Source: Ruminococcus flavefaciens
GTDB lineage: Bacteria; Bacillota_A; Clostridia; Oscillospirales; Ruminococcaceae
Direction: 5' to 3'
DNA length: 8,607 nucleotides
Assembly (NCBI GenBank): GCA_004556875.1
Contig: SFFP01000067.1
Span: 1-8,607 of the forward strand
Shown one piece after another: positions 1 to 6,196 of this stretch. The translations under genes were made by a program, and so were the position numbers. The notes under the pieces were generated by a model. That model was not told the DNA's origin, ran no database searches, and saw only the letters and a program-made list of their open reading frames with translations. Numbering within the stretch: position 1 is the stretch's first letter; the number at the start of each line of letters is the position of its first letter.

Positions 1-945
1 GATGATAAGCTCTACAGCGTTGCCTGCAACTTCCGCATACCTGTAATAGGTGCGGAGAAGAACGACCTTGAAAAGCTGAAAAGCTTTAATGATATAGCAG
101 ACCTCTGTGTTGAGTATCGAAAAGAGCATGACCCGAATTATACCATTACTGACTCATTTGAGCCTACTGACACTACACGAATGGGTCTTATATACGACAG
201 AAAAACTCTTCTCAGCGGAGCTCCCGACAAGGCGGCTTTTGAGAAATACTTTGACAGCTGTGAAAAGATAAACACTAATGAAAAGTCTAAGAGCGAGACC
301 GCAGTCTCACACTCTTCATTTGGAAATAATATTGAATATTTGCCGACTGAATATTGGTTCGCATCGAGATTTATTCATAATAGAAGCAGCAGATATTCCA
401 TTGCTATGGATACGCTGAACTCATTTGATTGCGATCTTTATGTGGTTCTTTCTCAGATAGGTGCAAAGAACGGCGTAGAAACGAATTTCAAATATGGCTT
501 TGACGGCAAAGACAAGAGCTTTATTCCTGAGTGCAACATAGCAGTTGCCTCAGCAGGTAAAAATCACGAAGAAGCACTTAACTTTATAAAATACTCACTT
601 GGAGAAAAGTTACAGAGAATAGATCAGGGTGCAGGCTTCCCCGTAAACTTAAAGGCGATAAAATGGCTGTATGACGAGTATAAAAAGAGCGATTATGCCT
701 TTTCATTCGACTCATACTATGAGGGCGAAGAAGAAACGATAGAAATAGAGGCAAAACCTCTGACAAATGATGATATAAGCAAATTCGATGAGCATATAAA
801 ATCTCTTGATGAAGCTGTTTTCATACCGTATTCTGTAAGAGATATTATTGAAACAGCGGCGAAGAAGTGCATGGACGGTGCGCTGACACCTGAACAGGCT
901 GCGGACGAAACTGTAAAGCAGCTTGAACTTAAAATGAAAGAGTAA
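1..945 (+). CDS. ABC transporter extracellular solute-binding protein, 5' truncated by window edge
   Basis: The frame is open from base 1 (DDKLYSVACNFRIPVIG...) to the TAA at 943-945, so the 314 visible residues are the C-terminal part of a longer protein; the first internal ATG at 181 is not the true start. The family (carbohydrate-type extracellular binding proteins, usually 400-480 residues) captures a ligand outside the membrane and delivers it to the permease pair. Supporting features are the stretch NHEEALNFIKY followed by GFPVN, typical of the helix and loop near the C-terminal lobe, and the C-terminal GALTPEQAADETVKQLE, matching the usual end helix (g.ltpeeAa..l...l). The signal peptide and lipobox would lie upstream of the window. 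It is followed after 3 bp by the first permease, which supports the assignment. The ligand cannot be told; a sugar or oligosaccharide is most likely from the permease type. Confidence 0.85.
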   Translation, partial: DDKLYSVACNFRIPVIGAEKNDLEKLKSFNDIADLCVEYRKEHDPNYTITDSFEPTDTTRMGLIYDRKTLLSGAPDKAAFEKYFDSCEKINTNEKSKSETAVSHSSFGNNIEYLPTEYWFASRFIHNRSSRYSIAMDTLNSFDCDLYVVLSQIGAKNGVETNFKYGFDGKDKSFIPECNIAVASAGKNHEEALNFIKYSLGEKLQRIDQGAGFPVNLKAIKWLYDEYKKSDYAFSFDSYYEGEEETIEIEAKPLTNDDISKFDEHIKSLDEAVFIPYSVRDIIETAAKKCMDGALTPEQAADETVKQLELKMKE

Positions 946-948
946 GCT

Positions 949-1806
949 ATGATTAAAAGGCTGTTTTCAGGCAAGCAATTGGGATATCTGCCGTTTCTGC
1001 TGCCGAGTTTTGCAGGGGTGATCGTATTTACGCTCGTCCCCTTTGCGGACTCGCTCCGCAGGTCGTTCTGCACTGCGGTAACAGGTGAGTTCGCAGGTTT
1101 TGATAACTATAAAGCCGCATTTCATAACGAAGCTTTTCAGCTTGCGGTAAAAAATACGGCGCTGTTTGTGGGAGTATGTCTGCCCATGCTCATAATAAGC
1201 TCATTTCTGGCGGCATACGCCCTAAGCAGGCTGAAATACATCAAGCTGATAAAAACTGTACTTCTGTTTCCGCTGGCAGTTCCTACCGCTGCACTTGTGC
1301 TCATATGGCAGATACTTTTCAGCGAAACAGGCTATATAAACAATATCATCACGTCTCACGGACACAGCGCCGTAAGCTTTTTAGGCTCATCTGCGTCATT
1401 CTGGGTGCTTGTGGGGAGCTATATCTGGAAAAATATGGGGTATACGGTTCTTTTGTGGCTAACAGGGATAATGAGTGTTTCGACTGCTGTAACAGATGCG
1501 GCAAGGGTAGACGGCGCAAATGAGAGGCAGATACTTTTCCGCATAATACTGCCCGAGCTGAAGCCTACGCTCTACACCATAACAATAATCTCATTTCTCA
1601 ACTCATTCAAGGTATTCCGTGAGGCATACCTTGTGGCAGGAGCATATCCCGATCAGCATATCTACCTTTTGCAGCATCTTTTCAATAACTGGTTCGTTAA
1701 CATGGATCTGGACAAAATGGCAGCAGCGGCAGCGGTAGTATTTGCAGTTATTCTCTGCGCCATAGCAATTCTCCGCAAAGCGTGGGACAAGGAGGAACAG
1801 GCATGA
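949..1806 (+). CDS. Carbohydrate-type ABC transporter permease (MalF/UgpA-like)
   Basis: This is a 285-residue integral membrane subunit that would form half of the translocation channel of a binding-protein-dependent importer. About six hydrophobic segments are visible (roughly residues 14-36, 70-93, 102-125, 152-176, 207-226, 256-275). The conserved cytoplasmic EAA loop, which contacts the ATPase, is at residues 183-206 with the diagnostic DAARVDGAN core followed by ILPELKP. Length and layout match the shorter members of the family that lack the long MalF periplasmic loop. The ATG at 949 follows the upstream stop by 3 bp, with a purine-rich GAAAGAG at 936-942 as the likely ribosome binding site inside the preceding gene, so translation is probably coupled. 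Its stop overlaps the start of the next permease (ATGA at 1803-1806). Substrate not determinable from sequence alone. Confidence 0.93.
   Translation: MIKRLFSGKQLGYLPFLLPSFAGVIVFTLVPFADSLRRSFCTAVTGEFAGFDNYKAAFHNEAFQLAVKNTALFVGVCLPMLIISSFLAAYALSRLKYIKLIKTVLLFPLAVPTAALVLIWQILFSETGYINNIITSHGHSAVSFLGSSASFWVLVGSYIWKNMGYTVLLWLTGIMSVSTAVTDAARVDGANERQILFRIILPELKPTLYTITIISFLNSFKVFREAYLVAGAYPDQHIYLLQHLFNNWFVNMDLDKMAAAAAVVFAVILCAIAILRKAWDKEEQA
1789..1795 (+). promoter_or_regulatory. Ribosome binding site deciding the second permease start
   Basis: AAGGAGG lies 7 nt before the ATG at 1803 and inside the end of the first permease gene. It sits downstream of the alternative GTG at 1782, so 1803 is the supported start. 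The ATG overlaps the preceding stop as ATGA, indicating translational coupling of the two channel subunits. Confidence 0.85.
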
Positions 1807-2654
1807 TAAAAAGACTGAAAACGCTGCCTGTATATGTGCTGATGGCAGTAATATGTGCTGTTGTGATATTTCCTGTATTCCTTGCAGTGATACTTCCTTT
1901 GCAGGCTTCTGACGAGCTTGCAAAGACCTTAGGTCCGCTTATGAATTTCAATGGGAAGTATTCAGAGATAGATTATATAGCTCAGTTTCCCACACTGGAG
2001 AATTTCAAGGAGCTTTTGATTTATTCTCCCGATTTTTACAAGGTATTCTGGAATTCTCTGTTCATTACAGGCACTATACTCTTGTTTCAGACCTTAACAG
2101 CCGTACCTGCGGCGTGGGCATTTGCGCGATTTCGATTTAAATGGAAAAAGCTGCTGTTTGATATATACGTAATATTCATGCTGATACCCTTTCAGGTGAC
2201 GATGCTTTCTCAGTATCTTGTCATAGACGGCATGAAGCTGATGAACACGCGGCTTGCAGTGATACTTCCTGCAATATTTTCCACATTTCCTGTATTTCTC
2301 ATTTATCGCGGATTTGCGGATATCCCCCGTGATGTTGCGGACTCTGCAAAGATAGACGGCGCGAATGAATGGCAGGTCCTGAGATATATAGGACTTCCGT
2401 TGGGAAGATCGGGGATACTTGCCTGTATAGTCCTGAGTTTTCTTGACCTTTGGAACATGGTGGAGCAGCCGCTGACATTTCTGAAAAATAAGCGGCTGTT
2501 TCCGCTGTCGCTGTACCTGCCCATGCTGAGTGCAGATAAGGGCGAAATGATGCTTGCTGCGGCGATAGTAACGCTTATCCCTGCGGCATTCGTATTTATT
2601 ATCGGGCAGGAGGAGCTTGAACAGGGAATAATCGCATCTGCACTCAAGGAGTAG
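1803..2654 (+). CDS. Carbohydrate-type ABC transporter permease (MalG/UgpE-like)
   Basis: The 283-residue partner of the upstream permease. Hydrophobic segments occur at about residues 8-33, 82-106, 117-140, 150-170, 203-222 and 248-268. The EAA loop is at residues 177-200, with DSAKIDGANEW and GLPL, the classic ATPase-docking signature. The C-terminal FIIGQEELEQGIIASALKE matches the strongly conserved MalG-type ending (GQ..l..Gi...alK), which separates this subunit from the MalF type. A somewhat long extracytoplasmic stretch (residues 34-80, including NFNGKYSEIDYI) follows the first helix. The start is fixed by AAGGAGG 7 nt upstream rather than by the more distal GTG at 1782. The AAGGAG at 2646-2651 within its last codons serves the next gene. 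No ATP-binding subunit is encoded nearby; family members often share a common ATPase encoded elsewhere. Confidence 0.93.
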   Translation: MIKRLKTLPVYVLMAVICAVVIFPVFLAVILPLQASDELAKTLGPLMNFNGKYSEIDYIAQFPTLENFKELLIYSPDFYKVFWNSLFITGTILLFQTLTAVPAAWAFARFRFKWKKLLFDIYVIFMLIPFQVTMLSQYLVIDGMKLMNTRLAVILPAIFSTFPVFLIYRGFADIPRDVADSAKIDGANEWQVLRYIGLPLGRSGILACIVLSFLDLWNMVEQPLTFLKNKRLFPLSLYLPMLSADKGEMMLAAAIVTLIPAAFVFIIGQEELEQGIIASALKE

Positions 2655-2658
2655 AATA

Positions 2659-4056
2659 ATGAAAGATAAAATAAAAAAGAAAGCAATAAAGTATTTCATA
2701 ATATTTCTTGCAGTGATGCTCATAATGACTTTTGTTTCGCGTATGTTTTATACCGAGTGTATGCCGCGGGTAAGAGTCACACAGATAAAAAATCACAGCA
2801 TTCCGCATGAATATGAACTTAACGGAGTCACCGAAGCCTTAAAGCAGCAGCCTGTATTTATTCCTGAAGGACTCAGAGCGGCTGAAGTAATGGTGGAAGA
2901 GGGTGACAAGGTAATAAAAAACCAGCTCATAATGAAGCTGGACAGGGAGTTTCTTCACAAAAAGGCTGCGCTGCTTGAAAAAGAGATATCAGAAGAGCTT
3001 GATTCGGCTTCTGCGTATTCCCCCGACGGAAACAAACCTGTATTCACCGAATCAGGACTGAGGGTATCTGAGGTATGTGTCAAAGCAGGCGACAGCGTAA
3101 GTGCAGGTCAGCTGCTTTTGAGGCTTGACAGCGATTATCTTGGCAGGCGCATTGAGACCATGCAGAACGATATAGATGCAGATATCATGACTCGTGACGG
3201 CTTTTATGAGAACGAGGACCAGCGTTCAGCAGAGGCCTTGACCAAGTCAATTGAAGCTAAACAGCGCGAGATAGAGCGGTATATAGATATATACAATAAT
3301 GACGGCGCTGTATACAGCGATTGGACAGGAGTGGTCACAGGTGTTACTGTGAGGGCAGGCGATGTGACAAGTGACGGTGCGGCGGTTCTTATAAACAGTG
3401 AACCTGATATCAGCTTTGCGCTCATTGAAAAGCAGGAAAAGCTTGAAGCGCTAAGAAAAGCCGATGAAAATAAAGGCAATATATATAGTCCGTCTGAGGG
3501 TGTTATTACAGCAAAGAATGTGTTCACAGGGGGATTTACCGGCGAAGGCGCTTCATTTTTGGTATCTGATATATCCGATGGGTTAATTTTCAGAGCTGAA
3601 ATGGACGACATAGCGCTGCGTGCAATGTCGGTAGGCGATGTCTACAAGCTGAAATTCAGAAACAACAAGCTGACCGTTGAAGGCTGTAAGGTCAAGCGCA
3701 TTGCAAAGACTCCTGACGGCAGCGGATATACGGCAGAGCTGACGGTTGACAATAAGGAACTCAAAGCAGGCGAGATAGGCAATCTCAAGGGCAGTGCGCT
3801 ATCTGACGAGGTATACTGCTGTGTACCGTTCAGCGCAATTAACTTTACTACAGGAGAAGAACGAGGAGATATCTTCGTTATCGAAGAGAGCGAGGGATTT
3901 TTTGGAAAAGAATACAGCGTAAGGAAGTATTCCGTATCGGTGAGAGACAGTAGTAATACTGAGGCAGGCGTTGACAATTCGGGATTTCCGCCTGATGGAA
4001 AAGTTGTCATAGCTTCATCAAAAAAGCTCCATGACGGACAAAAGGTAAGAATATAA
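2659..4056 (+). CDS. HlyD/MacA-like membrane-fusion (efflux adaptor) protein
   Basis: A 465-residue protein with a basic N-terminus (MKDKIKKKAIK) and one membrane anchor at about residues 11-30, the rest predicted outside the cytoplasm. It shows four half-lipoyl (biotinyl-like) motifs at about residues 67-95, 128-157, 218-246 and 275-303, each of the form G.....V..GD.v..g..l..ld; the first two lie close together, and short charged helical stretches follow (about 165-212 and 253-272). The C-terminal half has the beta-rich adaptor region with VPFSAI at 389-394 and the ending KLHDGQKVRI, like the Gl..G..V end of RND/MacA adaptors. Such proteins normally link an efflux pump to outer structures; in Gram-positives they accompany MacB-like exporters. 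Here no exporter is adjacent: it sits 4 bp after an importer permease (AAGGAG at 2646-2651, 7 nt before ATG) and a terminator follows. Role in this operon is unknown; family call is firm, function is not. Confidence 0.82.
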   Translation: MKDKIKKKAIKYFIIFLAVMLIMTFVSRMFYTECMPRVRVTQIKNHSIPHEYELNGVTEALKQQPVFIPEGLRAAEVMVEEGDKVIKNQLIMKLDREFLHKKAALLEKEISEELDSASAYSPDGNKPVFTESGLRVSEVCVKAGDSVSAGQLLLRLDSDYLGRRIETMQNDIDADIMTRDGFYENEDQRSAEALTKSIEAKQREIERYIDIYNNDGAVYSDWTGVVTGVTVRAGDVTSDGAAVLINSEPDISFALIEKQEKLEALRKADENKGNIYSPSEGVITAKNVFTGGFTGEGASFLVSDISDGLIFRAEMDDIALRAMSVGDVYKLKFRNNKLTVEGCKVKRIAKTPDGSGYTAELTVDNKELKAGEIGNLKGSALSDEVYCCVPFSAINFTTGEERGDIFVIEESEGFFGKEYSVRKYSVSVRDSSNTEAGVDNSGFPPDGKVVIASSKKLHDGQKVRI

Positions 4057-4064
4057 ATCAAAAC

Positions 4065-4109
4065 GCCCCTTAAAGGCTTGCGGTAAACTTGTCCGCACCT
4101 TTAAGGGGC
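4065..4109. terminator. Bidirectional intrinsic terminator between convergent operons
   Basis: A perfect 12-bp outer stem (GCCCCTTAAAGG at 4065-4076 with CCTTTAAGGGGC at 4098-4109) encloses a second 5-bp stem (TGCGG/CCGCA) separated by a 2-nt bulge and closed by a 9-nt loop. It begins 8 bp after the adaptor stop. The + side is followed by a moderately U-rich ATTATTTCTGTT; the - side is followed by GTTTTGATTT. It therefore can serve both the transporter operon and the opposing 4204-4734 gene. Confidence 0.85.
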
Positions 4110-4144
4110 ATTATTTCTGTTGATAGACTGTTATAGGGGGGAAG

Positions 4145-4196
4145 TGCATAATAATAAGGTTTTAGTGATGAAGCTTGATTAACAGTTGATTATGCA
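4145..4196. repeat. Weak inverted repeat in the convergent intergenic space
   Basis: TGCATAAT at 4145-4152 is complementary to ATTATGCA at 4189-4196, an 8-bp AT-rich stem with a 36-nt loop. There is no T-run in either direction, so it is not a convincing terminator on its own. The 147-bp gap between the two convergent genes otherwise holds only the hairpin at 4065-4109. Confidence 0.3.
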
Positions 4197-4203
4197 GGGG
4201 GAG

Positions 4204-4734
4204 TTACTCAAAAACTACGCCCCAACCCGCGCTGACCTTTCGATACAAGCGCATTTTCTCCTTCTTTTTCTGTAACTTGAGCAGTGCAAAGGCTGCAATA
4301 ATTACAACAACGGTGAGGAGAGCACCAATGATTATTCCTACAACGCCCTTCACAAAGACGAGTGCAACTATCCAGATAAGGATAGCAGCAATAGCAATGA
4401 TCGGGAGACAGAAAGAAGTAAAGCTTCTGTTCTTGATCTTGATGTAATGCTGTATATCTCTTAAACTAAAGCACTCATAATTACGGGCAATAAAGTTATC
4501 AGGCTGTGCCCATTTACAAAATGCGGCGAGGTTTTCAAACTTAGCCGTATAGTCCTGATAATCATGGAATTTCTCGTTATATCTTGTAACGCGGTAATAA
4601 ACGATCACAGCCGCGCCCTGCTGTTCGGCATCCATGACGTGGATAATAGTTCCAACCTCAGCCTGACCCCTCATAGCTTTGGTAACGAGAAATTTACGGT
4701 CTATCGCTTCATCAATATTGAGCAAGTAATTCAT
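4204..4734 (-). CDS. Hypothetical protein with C-terminal two-helix membrane hairpin
   Basis: A 176-residue protein I do not recognise. Residues 1-105 look soluble, a mixed alpha/beta stretch with no catalytic motif I can identify. Two strong transmembrane helices follow at about 108-128 and 131-152, separated by only VKG, and then a basic tail (KLQKKKEKMRLYRK). The positive-inside rule suggests both ends are cytoplasmic with the hairpin embedded in the membrane. The ATG at 4732-4734 is preceded by AAGGAAAGGG at 4741-4750, an adequate ribosome binding site with a 6-nt spacer. A promoter-like sequence at 4835-4863 lies upstream, and 215 bp separates it from the preceding same-strand gene, so it is probably transcribed on its own. 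It points toward the terminator at 4065-4109. Functional link to the kinase/phosphatase cluster is possible from position only. Confidence 0.8.
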   Translation of the reverse strand: MNYLLNIDEAIDRKFLVTKAMRGQAEVGTIIHVMDAEQQGAAVIVYYRVTRYNEKFHDYQDYTAKFENLAAFCKWAQPDNFIARNYECFSLRDIQHYIKIKNRSFTSFCLPIIAIAAILIWIVALVFVKGVVGIIIGALLTVVVIIAAFALLKLQKKKEKMRLYRKVSAGWGVVFE

Positions 4735-4834
4735 AGCTATCCCTTTCCTTAACGCGAAATATTAACTGTATATTTACACACAAAATACAGGTATCGACAT
4801 GATATAAAAATCATATAATGACTCCATAAAATTC

Positions 4835-4863
4835 ATTATAGCACAAAAAGACAAAAAATGCAA
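4835..4863 (-). promoter_or_regulatory. Predicted sigma-A-type promoter for the membrane protein gene
   Basis: On the - strand, a perfect -10 box TATAAT (4835-4840) lies 17 bp downstream of TTGCAT (4858-4863), which matches the -35 consensus TTGACA at three positions. The spacer and upstream DNA are very AT-rich. Transcription would start near 4828, giving a leader of about 95 nt before the ATG at 4734. No recognised riboswitch was seen in that leader. Confidence 0.65.
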
Positions 4864-4892
4864 TACTTAACTTAATTTATTTATGTACTAAA

Positions 4893-4952
4893 TGATAGTG
4901 TTCCTTTAGTTTAATATCACTTAGGATAAAACCATTGAAAACTAAACTATCA
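4893..4952. repeat. Interrupted inverted repeat at the 3' end of the repeat-protein gene
   Basis: The + strand carries TGATAGT (4893-4899), a 6-nt interruption, then TTAGTTT (4906-4912); the complementary arm AAACTAAACTATCA is continuous at 4939-4952 and includes the stop codon of the gene at 4950-6137. This gives 7+7 bp of stem with a one-sided 6-nt bulge and a 26-nt loop. It could act as an RNA 3'-end structure or as a protein-binding site upstream of the promoter at 4835-4863. There is no U-run, so it is not a standard intrinsic terminator. Confidence 0.4.
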
Positions 4953-6137
4953 GAGCTTCTTTTTGAAGTTCAGATTAGCTTTTGCGACTTTTTTTCTGTC
5001 TTTAGCCTGCTTAAGCATATCCTCTTTTGACATACTATCGCCTGTGCTGCTGTCGCCGCCGCCTGTACTTGTATCATCATCATCGTCAAGGAAACTGTTG
5101 AGTCTCTTTCTGAAAGCGTTTTCGCCGTTTGGCTTAGAGGTAAGAGTAACACTTACGCTCTGCTGTGGCTGCTGCTGATAGAGACTTCTCATAGTAGCGC
5201 TGCCGCCGTGAACAGAAGGACCTGTATAACCCTGTCTGTAAGGAGCAGCATTCATATTCTGCTGATACATTGAATTCGGCATACCGCCGCCATACGGATT
5301 AGGCTGAGGGAATCCCTGCTGAGGATAGCCGCCCTGCTGTGGATAACCCTGCTGAGGATAGCCGCCCTGCTGTGGGTACCCCTGCTGCTGAGGATAGCCG
5401 CCCTGCTGCGGATAACCCTGCTGAGGATAGCCGCCCTGCTGAGGATAACCCTGCTGAGGATAGCCGCCCTGCTGTGGGTAACCTTGCTGAGGATAGCCGC
5501 CCTGCTGTGGATAGCCCTGCTGCTGAGGATAACCCTGCTGCTGAGGATAACCCTGCTGACCGTAAACATTCGGGAAACCGCTTGCACCCATCTGCTGAGC
5601 CTCCTCAGGATGCTCATAGAGTGAGTTTGCAGCATCGTCCTGATTGCCGTCCTCTGCATTGAAAGGATTAGCAGAATCAACATCTACGTTATTTGCAAAA
5701 TCAGCGGGAGCACCAAGCTCATCATAGCCGCTGAGAAAATCAGGAGCTGCTGATGCAGGTGCGAGAGTAGCTGCGGCAACTTCCTCATCAGGAGAAAGAA
5801 CTACCTTACAGCTGCTGTTGTCGACGCTTGAATTAACGAGAAGAGACAGAGCTTCGTCTTCAGGCTTGAAATAGCTGTAATCGTCAAGTGAGATGACGAT
5901 CATCTGTTTAGCGATAACGTGTTTAGCAGTAATAATTGACATTACTGCTACTCTTTCTGCGGGGACATCTTCTACAGAACCTTCATTGATCGAAACAGTA
6001 GAAACTCCCGAATAGATATCACCCGAATCAGCGATTATAAGACACAGGCAAGCATCATATGTTGCAAGCTCAGGTCTTTTTTCTTTTAAAGTTTCCGCAA
6101 AATTCTTGGCTGTATTGTAGAGAGAGCTAATTTCCAT
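4950..6137 (-). CDS. Degenerate cytidine-deaminase-like domain fused to GYPQQ repeat region
   Basis: A 395-residue protein. Residues about 1-125 resemble the cytidine deaminase fold: a hydrophobic strand (CLCLIIADSGDIYSG) like the conserved dGkiy.G segment, then PAERVAV (59-65) where active enzymes have CAER.A, then a strand (QMIVISL) and KPEDEALSLL where the second zinc motif PCG.CRq should be. The catalytic-type Glu61 is kept but the Cys zinc ligands are absent, so deaminase activity is unlikely. Residues 126-195 are acidic and low complexity, 196-279 are GYPQQ-type repeats, and the tail has a five-Asp run and a Lys-rich end (KKVAKANLNFKKKL). The start at 6137 is chosen because the GTG at 6173 has no ribosome binding site and lies in a small hairpin (6167-6182); the signal before 6137 is itself weak (AAGTGGTG). 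It lies 59 bp after the phosphatase. Function unknown; a triad substrate or scaffold is my inference. Confidence 0.82.
   Translation of the reverse strand: MEISSLYNTAKNFAETLKEKRPELATYDACLCLIIADSGDIYSGVSTVSINEGSVEDVPAERVAVMSIITAKHVIAKQMIVISLDDYSYFKPEDEALSLLVNSSVDNSSCKVVLSPDEEVAAATLAPASAAPDFLSGYDELGAPADFANNVDVDSANPFNAEDGNQDDAANSLYEHPEEAQQMGASGFPNVYGQQGYPQQQGYPQQQGYPQQGGYPQQGYPQQGGYPQQGYPQQGGYPQQGYPQQGGYPQQQGYPQQGGYPQQGYPQQGGYPQQGFPQPNPYGGGMPNSMYQQNMNAAPYRQGYTGPSVHGGSATMRSLYQQQPQQSVSVTLTSKPNGENAFRKRLNSFLDDDDDTSTGGGDSSTGDSMSKEDMLKQAKDRKKVAKANLNFKKKL
5301..5552 (-). repeat. In-frame GYPQQ minisatellite (33-bp higher-order unit)
   Basis: Fourteen GYPQQ units plus one degenerate GFPQP occupy residues 196-279 of the encoded protein. 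Units are spaced by 5 or 6 residues, and most alternate as GGYPQQ then GYPQQ, making an 11-residue, 33-bp higher-order period on the DNA. The copies differ mainly at synonymous positions (CAG against CAA or CAC-type third-base changes, GGT/GGC, CCT/CCA), with three units having an extra Gln. Such a tract is prone to length change by slippage or recombination. The encoded Tyr/Pro/Gln-rich sequence is expected to be disordered. Confidence 0.93.
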
Positions 6138-6196
6138 AACAAACACCACTTTTCTAAGATTTATTAAACGCACATCTGCGTTAAAGTACCATTATG

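Noticed and set aside
2094..2723. Long antisense open frame of 209 residues across the second permease and adaptor start
   Set aside because: Composition is rich in Tyr, Arg and Cys as expected for antisense reading, and it lies wholly opposite well-supported genes with conserved motifs.
4798..4817. ATGAT/ATCAT palindrome in the leader of the membrane protein gene as a riboswitch or operator
   Set aside because: Only a 5-bp AT-rich stem, expected by chance in such AT-rich DNA; no recognisable aptamer core.
5301..5552. Repeat block as a CRISPR array
   Set aside because: Units are contiguous, in frame, without unique spacers, and encode a regular peptide repeat inside a gene.
5339..5662. Open frame of 107 residues on the + strand, rich in AEDSRPA repeats
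   Set aside because: It is the antisense shadow of the GYPQQ repeat tract; a repeat with a period divisible by three keeps several frames open. No ribosome binding site and no known family.
5252..5683. Alternative frame with Ser-Arg-Ala-Ile-Leu repeats opposite to the same minisatellite
   Set aside because: Shadow frame of the same - strand repeat; the real frame is fixed by the conserved N-terminal domain and the flanking low-complexity regions.
6167..6182. Small hairpin AACGCA-CATC-TGCGTT between phosphatase and repeat-protein genes as a terminator or attenuator
   Set aside because: Only 6 bp, no T-run on either side, too weak to claim termination; it does argue against the GTG start at 6173, which lies inside it.
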